A stretch of DNA of 64,000 nucleotides from Megascapheus bottae (lineage: Eukaryota > Chordata > Mammalia > Rodentia > Geomyidae), in assembly GCA_024803745.1 (NCBI GenBank), contig JANJXV010000004.1, forward strand, positions 46,866,358 to 46,930,357, in the 5' to 3' direction. Under the pieces are notes generated by a model. That model did no database searches. It saw nothing but the letters and a program-made list of their open reading frames with translations, and was not told where the DNA came from. The translations under genes and the position numbers were made by a program. Positions within the stretch are counted from its first letter, which is position 1. The number at the start of each line of letters is the position of its first letter. Positions 23,831 through 33,339 of the stretch are shown one piece after another.

Positions 23831-24958
23831 AAATGAAAATTATTTCGTCTAAATGATTCATTTTACTGATAATAGACACTTCAAGCTTGTTAACACCAAA
23901 CATCTATTGTACAGATGAACTAAGGATGACCCATCATTATGGCAAAGAAAATTATGACAAATATTCTGAGCCTGGTGGAACCCCAAATAGGAGAAAGGAA
24001 AGGAGTTTCAATTTTCAAGAACTGAAAGATTGGGGACCAAAAAATGTAATTAAGACGAATACACTCACTGCCAACAAAAAGCCATATTCGACAGCCAACT
24101 TGCCATTGATATTTGGAAGGACCATGAAAGAAGCAAGGAGCTCTGGGGAGATTGCCAGCCTGCCTCTGAGATTTGGAAGAAATGTGGAGGCAAGCATCTT
24201 GAGATGTGTCCCTAGCCTTCCTCAAGGGTTTGGGAGAATGACAACAGCCAAAAGAGTCACCAAGACACTGGATGATTTGCTTCCAAGATCCAGGAATTCA
24301 TGACCTGTCGGTGAGTTACTTTATGAACTGCCAGCACCAAAAATTTCAGAATTCCAACCAAAAGCTACCAAGGAGACTGATATTCAAGGAAATAAAGGAC
24401 AAAAAGGTAAAGAAGAGAAATAAGAAGTCTGGAGCCAATCCTAAAGATGCTATGAAGCTGTGGACTGTAATCTATAAATGATTCTATGGTGAGCACAGCC
24501 AGGAAGCGGGGCCATACATTTTGGGTGGGTTGTGACACTGAGAGCAATCATTCCTGGTCAGTGTAGCTTATCTTGAAAGTTCTTCAACAACTTAAAAAAT
24601 ATTTGTAATGTAAAGTTGAAGTCATCTGAATAAAAAGGGTATATGAATGAAAGGTGAAGGGAGAGAATGCAGTCAAGAATTCATCACAAAATTTAAGAAA
24701 ATTAAGTGAAGGTGTGGGTCAAAGAGCAGTAAAAATATTGAAGGAATGACACAGGTCAAGATGCATTGTATATATAAACTGCTTTGTTAATACATGTCCT
24801 AAAAAATAACAAAAGTGAGGGAAGGGGTGAGCTGGGAGGAGTTGGTAAGAAAATTGAACACTGATCAAGGTGCACTATATTCATAAACTGCTTTGTTGAA
24901 TGGTAATACCTTTATACAACTACTTAAAGATGATAAAAATATTCAAAAAAGAAAATAA
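23831..24958 (+). mobile_element. LINE-1-mobilised chimeric insertion: NPVF cDNA plus LINE-1 3' end
   Basis: The whole insert is bounded by identical 15-bp direct repeats (23816-23830 and 24959-24973). It begins two bases before the NPVF start codon and ends in an A-rich stretch (24945-24958 and into the duplication). After the NPVF tail, 24424 to about 24640 is probably NPVF 3'UTR, with an AATAAA at 24629-24634. From about 24640 to 24945 the sequence resembles the LINE-1 3' ends seen elsewhere in the window; two related modules contain ATAAACTGCTTTGTT (about 24776 and 24886). The 5' edge reads TTT/ATAAAT, compatible with LINE-1 endonuclease. One insertion event explains all of this. The exact NPVF/LINE-1 junction, and whether the fusion came from template switching or from a LINE-1 piece already in the parent 3'UTR, are unknown. 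Confidence 0.75.
23833..24423 (+). pseudogene. NPVF: NPVF (RFRP / GnIH precursor) processed pseudogene
   Basis: NPVF encodes a secreted hypothalamic precursor cleaved into RFamide-related peptides acting on NPFF receptors and restraining gonadotropin release. Translation from the ATG at 23833 gives MKIISSK, then a TGA at codon 8 (23854-23856), then FILL...SSLLT (signal-peptide core, with an Asp in it), then TDEL, KENYDKYSEP and FQELKDWGPKNVIK, all collinear with mammalian NPVF as I remember it. Three modules follow: NLPLIFGR (24097-24120), SLPLRFGR (24157-24180) and SLPQGFGR (24214-24237). The first and third have lost the Arg before Phe needed for an RF-amide. A TGA at 24301 follows; a loss of about 5 bp near 24323 moves the tail (MNCQHQ, then RRLIFKEI) into another frame, and a second indel returns it to EEK plus TAA at 24421. 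No intron interrupts about 590 bp, whereas known NPVF genes are split into exons. With flanking duplications and an A-rich tail this is a retrocopy, not the parent gene. Identity is near certain and non-function very likely. Confidence 0.93.
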
Positions 24959-24973
24959 ATAAATAAAATGTCC
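24959..24973 (+). repeat. Target-site duplication, 3' copy (NPVF insertion)
   Basis: ATAAATAAAATGTCC directly after the A-rich tail. The sequence after it (CCCTTTCAATAG...) plausibly continues the LINE-1 fragment that is cut off at 23830. Confidence 0.85.
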
Positions 24974-25040
24974 CCCTTTCAATAGTCTCATCCATTCCTC
25001 TTTGACCTACTCCTTCCTTCACTTTTCTTAATTTGTAGAA
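24974..25040 (-). mobile_element. Probable continuation of the interrupted LINE-1 fragment
   Basis: Pyrimidine-rich sequence resembling the antisense of the LINE-1 3'UTR purine-rich segment. It is placed here mainly because the element at 23746-23830 stops at the insertion site. Confidence 0.4.
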
Positions 25041-25245
25041 TATACATTAATTTCTTATTTATTTATTTTTATTGTCTTGGTAATGTATAGAGGGGTTACA
25101 GTTACATTTCTCAGGTAGTAGGTGCATTACTTCTCATATATTGATACCCCTTCTCATGGTTTTGTCCCCAGTTCCCTACCTGCACCCCCTCCCAATCATT
25201 TGGATTTACCCCCTTCCCTTTCCTATTTCAAATAAATAAATATAC
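25041..25245 (-). mobile_element. LINE-1 3'-terminal fragment
   Basis: TTTATTGTCTTGGTAATGTA, GAGGGGTTACAGTTACATTT, CTCATATATTGATACCCCTT and a C-rich patch, the complement of the LINE-1 3' end. Confidence 0.8.
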
Positions 25246-25522
25246 AATTACATTAAATTCTTGACTGCATTTTCTCCTTCTTTTCTTCATTCATCTCCAT
25301 TGTCTCTATAATTCACATATTTTGGTCTGTTTCATACTTTTGACTTGTAATTTAGATCCTTATAGATCAGAAAAGTTCTTCTCTCAAAACACCAAAGGTC
25401 ACTCACAAGGTGATAGCTATTCAACTTGATTTCTCATAGCCATGGGATCACTGCTCTGATTTCTGTACAGAAAGCTGACCCTGTCCTGACAGCTAATGTG
25501 GTTAAAGGCATTCACAAATGCA
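25246..25522. other. No recognised feature
   Basis: Spacer before LTR A. Confidence 0.5.
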
Positions 25523-25527
25523 GTTAT

Positions 25528-25852
25528 TGTTAGATCTCCCTGAAAGAAATTACTTCTTCCCTTGGTTCTCTCCCCCTGCATCCTGGAAGCCCCCCCCCAG
25601 CACCTGTAACCCTGGCAACTGACATGTCAGGGGGCAGTGGGAGGTCTCCCAGTCTGAGGTATTTCCCTATCCTCTGATATCACATCTACTTCCACTGTGG
25701 CTATATCCCTCCACCTTTATAATCTCTCACTTCCAGCCATAAACTCTCTTGCTCGCCCGACTCCATCTTGGGTGGCAGGAGTCTGCTCTTTCCTCACGCA
25801 GTAAACCCTCTTCTCCTGAACTGCATGGAGTTTCCTTTCAGCAGACCTTACA
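25528..25852 (+). mobile_element. Solo LTR of an endogenous retrovirus (LTR A)
   Basis: It begins TGTTAGATCT and ends AGACCTTACA, imperfect inverted termini of the TG...CA type, 325 bp apart. The 5-bp GTTAT at 25523-25527 is repeated at 25853-25857 as target duplication. A TATA-like TTTATAA lies at 25716-25722, with GC-richer R/U5-like sequence after it. No retroviral genes adjoin. Retroviral class and the exact family are unknown; orientation is taken from the TATA position. Confidence 0.75.
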
Positions 25853-26128
25853 GTTATGACTCCCCATCTTGCAGTTTTCCCAGTGGAGATTTAATTCTCG
25901 TCCAGTCCTGGCTTCAAATTCTGACTGTGATGTTATTTATCCATTTGCTGGTGTCTTAGCCTTACATGAATAACAGTGTGGGGAATAAATCAAACATGAA
26001 CTAATGTCACTTAGCAGAGCATGTGGCACCTATATATAATAAAACACGTATTTTCTTATAAAATAATAAATATGAGTTCCCAGAATACTGTATGTTTATA
26101 GAAGACAATTATTTCAACTATTCTATAA

Positions 26129-26422
26129 TGTTGGGGGCTGAGTAACGCCATTCTAATAACTTTCTGCTGAGACCTGTAGTAGGACCTCTATCCTGCCCAC
26201 CTGTTGTGCTGATAGGCTCCTGCACCCAATATAAGGAGGGGAGTTTTAGAGAGAGAGAGAGATTCCTGCCTTGATGAAGCTGCCTGGCGTTTCTGTTCGT
26301 GCTCCAGAGAAGCAAGGCTGAGTGCTGGAGGACAGTGGGCCCTCTCCTCTCCCGGCTTGGACTGGTTGGGGTGCTTTTCCCCATCCCTCCTCAGGAGGGA
26401 CTGGGGACGAAGGACCCCGACA
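26129..26422 (+). mobile_element. Solo LTR of an endogenous retrovirus (LTR B)
   Basis: TGTTGGGG at the left end mirrors CCCCGACA at the right, 294 bp in all. The flanking 6-bp CTATAA (26123-26128 and 26423-26428) is an exact target duplication; 6 bp is usual for class II (ERVK-type) elements. CCCAATATAAGG near 26225-26236 looks like a CCAAT/TATA promoter core. No internal retroviral region remains. Confidence 0.82.
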
Positions 26423-26428
26423 CTATAA

Positions 26429-26893
26429 GAAGAATAAAAGTAGCTCATAGGAAATAGATTGTGGTTTAAATTATTTAATTCCTATGAAAGAATAAAAGTG
26501 CACCTTAGTTTCACAAATATAGATGATCTTGGAAAAACAGGAGATTTAAAGAGTATTGTTACCAGGAACTGAACCTGTAGTTTTACAGAATAAGTTGTTA
26601 TTCATTCTAAATTACATAGAACTGAGGGAAAATACATATTACTAGAAGTGGGGGAAAAATAAATTTAGATAGTTTTATCTGTAATGGACTTCTATATGCT
26701 GATTAGAATAAATATTTTAATAGCTATATGCCTATTTTAATTACAAATTAAATTTTTAATTCTAATTGTAGTATAATAATGAACATGGAATTATATTTTA
26801 TAATTTAGTTCATGTAGAAAAGAGTTTTAGTGATGATACCAATTGAAGGCATGAATTACCTGCTCAACAAATATTTTTAGAGAATAACATACA
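26429..26893. other. No recognised feature
   Basis: AT-rich sequence. Confidence 0.5.
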
Positions 26894-26895
26894 AG

Positions 26896-27086
26896 AGGCT
26901 GGAGTTTGGCCTAGTGGTAGAGTGCTTGCCTAGCATGCACAAAGACCGGGGTTCCATTCCTTGGTACCACATACATAGAAAAAAGCTGGAAGTGGTGCTG
27001 TGGCTCAAGTGGTAGAGCTCTAGCCTTGAGAAAGCCCAAGGACAGTGCAACCAGCCCTGAGTTCAATTCAGGACTGGCAAAAAAGA
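26896..27086 (+). mobile_element. Dimeric ID-like SINE
   Basis: GAGGCTGGAGTTTGGCCTAG ... TTCAGGACTGGCAAAAAAG, with a small rearrangement at GTGCAACCAGCCC in place of GTGCTCAGGCCC. Confidence 0.82.
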
Positions 27087-27570
27087 TGTTTGGGTAAAAG
27101 CTCCTGTAGGATAGAGTTATTCTAAAAAACTCAGCAGATACTTAGCCAAGGACCATTCTTCTATATAAAGAGTATTTGCCATGTACAATTCAACTGCCAA
27201 CATGTCCAATAGTGGAAGAAGTGCATCAGTCAGCTACTAGGAAGGTCTCTAGAGACTGTGATAACAAAGCTTCAGGAAGAGCTAGCAATCAACCTTGCGG
27301 GGGAGAACTGGCATGTGTGGGGAGGGATAGAGGGTGGGGCAATAAATGAGCAATGGACTATTTTAATGCCTAAGAATCATGTAACCTTGCCTATATATAT
27401 GAAACAGAACTTTTGCACCATTTAAATAAAACCAAAATTACTTTCATTGCTTTGTTGCCCATTTAGTTGCAACAAATGATAATTCTCATGCAGGAGAAAT
27501 GGAGAGTAAATGGCAAATGGATGCCTGACAGATTAGAATATTGGGAGGATTCAGTTTATTTAAAAATCAA
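27087..27570. other. No recognised feature
   Basis: Probably unique sequence. Confidence 0.5.
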
Positions 27571-27572
27571 AT

Positions 27573-27690
27573 ACCAAGCTGAGCATTGGTGGCTCGCAAC
27601 AGTAATCCTAGTTACTCAGAAAACTGAAATCTGAGGACATGAGTTTGAAGCCAGACTAGGCAGAAGAGTCTTATCTTCAATTAATCACAC

Positions 27691-27742
<52 letters not shown>

Positions 27743-27848
27743 GTGGAACTGTGCCTCAAGTAGCAGAATGCTAGATTTGAGCTGAAAAAGCTCAGAAATA
27801 GATCTCTGGCCCTAAGTTCAATCCCTAATACCTGCAGAAAAAAAATAA
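27573..27848 (+). mobile_element. B1-ID dimer SINE with a CA microsatellite between its halves
   Basis: The B1 half (GAGCATTGGTGGCTCGCAAC, then AGTTTGAAGCCAGACTAGG) is followed by CTTATCTTCAATTAATCACA, a (CA)n run (27688-27739), the ID half (GCCTCAAGTAGCAGAATGCT, AAGTTCAATCCC) and poly(A). The CA run occupies the A-rich linker of the dimer. Confidence 0.8.
27686..27740 (+). repeat. (CA)n microsatellite inside a SINE
   Basis: About 50 bp of nearly pure CA. Confidence 0.97.
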
Positions 27849-29285
27849 ATCAATACCCATGTCAATCAGTGAATTTACCATAAACATTACTTCTGAGCTT
27901 TTAACATGATAAATGCTATAATTTGTTTGAACAAAATTGGCTGAAATGAAATAAATACATCGACAGAAATGTCCTTTTAAAATTCATTTATGAACAGTTG
28001 TAATAGTGAAGTACAAATCAAAATCAAAGACTGTGGAAAATATAATTCTTAAGGTAAATTCTTTCCTCCAATTAAAAAGTCAAAGTATCTTTAAGCTACC
28101 TTAGTGTACAGATTAAATGAACATCACAGTATAATAATCAGTTTAGAAGAAATATAACTATGATCTGATGATTTTCTTTCAGGATCAAAGCTTATGTTCT
28201 GGTTTTGATTTTTTCTACTTAATTTACATTGTCATTTAGGAACTTGGTCGATATATATCTATATTCTTTTGTAAGTCAAATTTCTTGATGCCAAACAATG
28301 CTGAATAGCAAAGCACTTGCTAAGAACAGCAATGAGATACATACCTTTATTCACTCATATGACCTGGAAAATGTGATTCAATTACCATTACATCTTCATC
28401 AAATCAATGTGGAGAACACAGAGTATCTATCACTATATCTTTGGTGAAATCTTCAGAGGACCCTTAAAATTTAATCATCAGTATCTTATTTGTTCAATTC
28501 CTGAGAAATAACTGAAGTTCAAGATACTCCAAGTTCAAATTCCTCTGTGTAACAGTGTAAAAGACACCAGAATTATCCTTGGTCAGCTATTGCCTGTTGC
28601 TATTTTCAAGGACTCTGGGAAATCTGCATTACAAGGCACCTGCCTGTACAATTATGATGTTATTGCTTACAAGCAGATTATTGATGTCTTGACCACAAAC
28701 TACTGCTTCATAGAAAAGCTATGAGGGTTTTGGTAGTTAGGGGAAGGTATGATGGGAACAGGCCAAATTCCCAAAATTTCCCTGTACACACCATGACACA
28801 TGGATTCCATGATTTTTCAAGGTGTCTGCAGGCATCCTGAAATCTGTAATTTTTAAAAAAAAATTCTTAGGAAGAGAACTTTTCTATATTGCAGAAGAAC
28901 ATTGTCAACATGCTTTGAAAGAAGTCTGGTTAATTATGGATGCACATATATGGAAGCATCTTCATTATTCATATCATATGCACATCCATACATTAAAGAA
29001 AAAATATTTTAAATATTTATTCATCAATCCAAACATATAACTCTATTTTGGGGGAAACAAGTCACTCTTTTCTTGTAAATGGAAGCAAATACATAGTCAC
29101 ATTAGCTCATTACATTTTAGTTATTTTTGACCAATACTGTTTTGATGTTGTAGTGTATTTTTCATTTGCAGCAAGAATAAATTCAACTTTAATTCATTGC
29201 TTGTCAAGTCCAATTCCCATTAGTTAGAGTTAAAAGCAATTATGTCATGCAGTTTTAACAAAGAAGTTGTCCTTAAAAATATGAA
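27849..29285. other. No recognised feature
   Basis: 1.4 kb of AT-rich, probably unique sequence. Confidence 0.5.
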
Positions 29286-29287
29286 TT

Positions 29288-29378
29288 ATGGGACTGAGAG
29301 CTGTGGCAAAAATGCCAGCTTGCTTGCTTAGCAAGTTTGAGGTCTTGAGTTCAATTTGCAGTGTCACTAAAAAAGAAA
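29288..29378 (+). mobile_element. ID-type SINE remnant
   Basis: GGGACTGAGAGCTGTGGCAA, CTTGCTTGCTTAGCAAGTTT, TTGAGTTCAATTTGCAG and an A-rich end. Confidence 0.55.
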
Positions 29379-29764
29379 AATTAATTCCCTATATTGAAGT
29401 TAAAGTTAGTAGGAATTCAGACTTTGCCACATGTATTCACTATGTTGTCTTCAGATCGTTGTGTGGATTATATGTGCTTCGATTTCTGTAGTTTTATCAT
29501 TAGGAAGTATATAATGTAAAAATATTGATGGGTCTTTATGCCCAAATACACTTGAAAAGTTCATTTAATAATAATTAAGCATACTGTTGTCATTTATAAC
29601 TTAACAAACTTTATATTCGTAATGGCATTTTAAGTATTTGGCAGCTTTAAAATAAAATTTTCTCCTTAAATTAATATTCTATGACAGTTTTCTGAGCTGA
29701 CTTTAGGATTTTTCCCAAGTACATTGTTATTATTATGGTTGTTGTTATTATTATCATTATTATT

Positions 29765-29992
29765 CTATGCGAGTACCAGGGCTTGAATACAGGGTATATA
29801 TTTTCTCTTGACATTCTTGCTTATAGCTGGTACTCTACCACTTAAGGCTTAGTGTCAGCCTGGCTTTTTGCTAGTTAATGAAGCCTTGAAGACTTTTCTG
29901 CTCTGGCTTGCTTCAAACTAAGGCCCTCTATTTAAATATTCAGCCTCCTGAATATTGAAGATTATAAGTGTAAAGTCACAGGTACCTGGTTC
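29765..29992 (-). mobile_element. Old B1-ID dimer SINE
   Basis: GTACCAGGGCTTGAATACAG, GTACTCTACCACTTAAGGC, then AGCCTCCTGAATATTGAAG and TATAAGTGTAAAGTCACAGG, the complement of a diverged dimer. Confidence 0.65.
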
Positions 29993-31997
29993 CAAATACA
30001 TTATATTTTACAGAATATTATCGTTTTAAGCTAAATAAAATTGAAAGAAAAATTGCTGGTTGTCTTTTCTCAGTGCTCTTTCTGAGGATTTCTTTCTCCA
30101 TTATAAATGTATCCTATGCAGATGTTCTAACATATCAAGGAAGGAGAATTTTTTTCAGAATTTTCAAAATCAGATTAATGACATTTTTCAGCACAATCAT
30201 TGATAAAAATAAAAACAAGCCTGGTAGCTACTAGTTAAAGATTCTCATTTCAGTTAAATACAATATATGTAGCCTAAAAAAGGAAAACTAGAACAAATTA
30301 GCTTTAAAATTATAAACAGCAAGGCATGTTAGTGTGTTACTAGTTCGTTTTAATTCTATTACATTTAACAACAAAAACATTTGTAGGCTGCTGTTGATGA
30401 TAATAAAATAAACATTTTGAAAAAATTTATTATGGTGTATTTATTTTCTTGAACTAGGAGGTTTTCTGATTTGGGAGGATAAGGGGCGAACAAGAAAAGA
30501 GATATTTCTAGAGAAGACAATTTGGTAATATCCGAGACAACACTAGTTTTATTTCACTGGGATTTTATTTCATTCTTATAGGCTTTAACATTGCACTGCA
30601 TGAACAAAGAAAATATCATGTGAAAAAGGCTTCAGGCTAGCTAGTTCCAAAAAGATCCAACCTTCTAAGTGCTATCAATATCATCCATACACTCACACAG
30701 TTAGCACTTTTGAATACATTTACTGAAAACCATTAATAAAGCAACAATCTTACTCTGGTTCTTAACCATGTGTCACAGTGAAATAAGTTCATGTAAATCT
30801 GTGAACTGCACGACAATGATCAAATTAACAGTCATTTGAAGAAAAAAAATGCCCCTCAGGCTGAAAAATAATTAGTAGTCTCTCACTATCTTTTCCTCCT
30901 AATAAAAATCGCGATATTATTGTTGACTGTGCTAATAAAACACCTCCTGCGACCCTGATGTAGCTTGATGTAAAATGTAAGGACTGTTCTATTGTGCAGT
31001 CTCACACATCTTTTATTGAACATTTTCATTTGGCTCTTCATCTGGGAACACAAGGACCCAGAGAAGCTGAAGAACTTTGTGACAGTGTAATGCAACTCTC
31101 ACTTGTTTATTATTGCAGTTCATAAAACACCCACTTTGAAATTCATTATCTTTGAAATTTAACTTTTAACTGCATAGGCTGAACAGAGCTTTACATACAA
31201 GCAGGAACAAGAGCAAGAGCCAGAGAAACCAAACAGACAAAATCCACTTGATACATAAAGGTTCTCAAGGCTTTCAAATCTGTTACCATAAACATCAAAC
31301 CTAAGGTTTGGCTTCTGGGAAACACATTGATTGAGGAAGTCATAATGGTCACAGGTTGCTCAACATATTTTTTTTTCCTTTTGGTCTTTTATACCTACTG
31401 CACAATTAGTTATTAAAAGCTTTTGTGCAAAAAATATTGTAGGTTATGGAGGAGCACAAAGAAGTAAAAATTATAATTGCTGTCTTAAAGGAGTTTCTCA
31501 AAGACATTACAGAGTACTGACTTGGTTCTTAAAGTTCTGGTATGTTCTGAGTGTGAAGTATTGGTTAACTCTAAAAAAATTTTACAGAAACCTACTTAAT
31601 AAAATCATCAAACTGACAATGTTTGCTATTCAGAGTAGTGAACATGACTAACACGTTGAAAACTCATTTCATGAGAATTTTGGTGTTTAGAAGCAACATG
31701 CAACAAACCAGGGCTTCTGAGTACATCAAGGTAAGGAAGGGGCTATTCTGGATCTCAAGTAGCTTGGTAAACAGTAAGGAAAAACCATGGCGATAATGAA
31801 ATACAACATAAGCCATAATTTGCTCATTGTCTTAATGACAGTTTGCTCTGTACCATCATAATTTGTCATATCCTGTTTTTTATTTATCATGCAATTGTAG
31901 TATGTGGGACAGTATATTGTTTTTGTTGTGTATATATGTATATACATATATACATAAATATGTGTGTGTGTCCAAGAGTAGTATAGTACAGTAAGAA
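29993..31997. other. Repeat-poor sequence
   Basis: 2 kb with no recognised SINE or LINE-1. A short TATATG/TGTG run lies at 31930-31972. The block at 30770-31130 is listed separately. Confidence 0.5.
30770..31130. promoter_or_regulatory. Candidate conserved non-coding block
   Basis: A repeat-free stretch holding ATAATTAGTAG, a CpG-containing AATCGCGATATTATTGTTGA and GCTAATAAAACACC (homeobox/FOX-like motifs). Conservation cannot be judged from one sequence. Confidence 0.2.
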
Positions 31998-32156
31998 GGT
32001 AGAACTGCTTTTTTAAAAAAAAATTTATTGTAATTAATAAAAGGGTTACATGATATTTGCCAGATAGAAGGTACATTAATTCACATACATTGATACCCTT
32101 TCACATGTCTTGGTACCCATTACCCTCCCCCCCACCCCCCGGTAGAACTGCTTTTT
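31998..32156 (-). mobile_element. Severely truncated LINE-1 3' end with 16-bp target duplication
   Basis: GGTAGAACTGCTTTTT at 31998-32013 recurs at 32141-32156. The insert of about 127 bp is the complement of a LINE-1 3' terminus: poly(A) side at the left (TTTATTGTAATTAATAAAAG) and the C-rich patch at the right, where the element was truncated. Confidence 0.88.
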
Positions 32157-33014
32157 AAAATTTGTTAATATGGTATATTGATCTCACAGTGGTTATAAAT
32201 TGTGATCAATAACATAGTAGTTTACATTCCCTTCTCAATCTACCCCCAAGTTTTTAATATTTATTCAATAATTTTCATTCTAACTAGGATTGAGATTGAA
32301 TCTTAGTGTAACAAGTATTTTGTCTCTACTTTTGTAAATTCATAGCACTACACATTTCAAGTAATGAAGTATATAGATATTTATTGGATAAAACTGAGTA
32401 TTTCAGGCATATATACAATTTTAAAGTATATTGTAACTTTCAAACACTATCAGAAACCATATATTAGTTAATAGCAAATAGTAAAAAATTCAACAACCAA
32501 AAGTAATGTCAAGCTTACTAAGAAATATGAAACAGTATGTGCAAATACACAAATTTGCCAAAGAAAGGAAGTTTGGTTCAGTGGAAAGGACATTTTCAGT
32601 GTCCTCCAGACCATTTATCAAAGTGGGTTCCATGGAATGCTGTGGTACAAATTATTGGAAGGTGCAACAACTTTGGAAATATTACATACTAGATTAAGAG
32701 ACGGTAAGCATCTCTGGGATTTTAATCTGGTCACAAGCTCTGTGAATCCGTGGGCAAAATGTTCCTCTCACAGTATAGCTGGAAACTGCAGCTTCACAGG
32801 GCCAAGTTTTGAACACCCATATTTGATGACTGATGAGAACAAGTTCCTTCTCTCAGCTCCTAGCTCTGAAGCATGGGGTCAAGAAGTTCATGCCATTAAG
32901 ACTCTCCAGGTGATTTTCAGGTAGCTTTCTGGAATCAAAACTTGGGTTAATGTTTGACAGTCTCTGCTACTGAAAGAGCAGGCTTAACATTTAGGTGCTA
33001 CCAGTGATTTAAGA
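32157..33014. other. No recognised feature
   Basis: AT-rich, then from about 32560 a more balanced segment (GTTCCATGGAATGCTGTGG) that may be an old unidentified repeat. Confidence 0.4.
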
Positions 33015-33019
33015 CTGAA

Positions 33020-33238
33020 AACACCAGGTAAGCCCCAATACTTCTCACCTGTAACCCAGTTTACTAAAGAGACTGGGACCACAAGAACCATGGTACAAAG
33101 CCAGCCTAACAAGAAAACCTGTAAGACAAATAATAAGCAAAATACTGAGTCCTGGAGACAGGGTTCAAGTGCCATAGTGCCAAATATGAGTAATAGAACT
33201 GAATGAGCTTGTGACTCTAAGTTCAAGCCATGATACTG
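33020..33238 (+). mobile_element. Old B1-ID dimer SINE
   Basis: TTCTCACCTGTAACCCAGTTT, GGTACAAAGCCAGCCTAAC, then TCTAAGTTCAAGCCATGATA, a diverged dimer. Confidence 0.55.
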
Positions 33239-33339
33239 GCTGTGATCATCATAACATACCTAGACATGATTTTCAATGTAATTGTGGGCATTAAAACATT
33301 ATTTTATAAATTTAATAGCTAGATGAAAATGTTTTATTT

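Noticed and set aside
23887..24303. 138-codon frame as a functional NPVF protein starting at TTG
   Set aside because: The true ATG is at 23833 and is followed by a stop at codon 8. TTG is not a normal mammalian start, and a product from an internal ATG would lack the signal peptide. Two of the three amide motifs are also broken.
24306..24314. Splice-donor-like CGGTGAGT in the NPVF copy
   Set aside because: Homology to the precursor continues straight through it (ELLY, then CQHQ), so it looks like coding sequence and not an exon edge.
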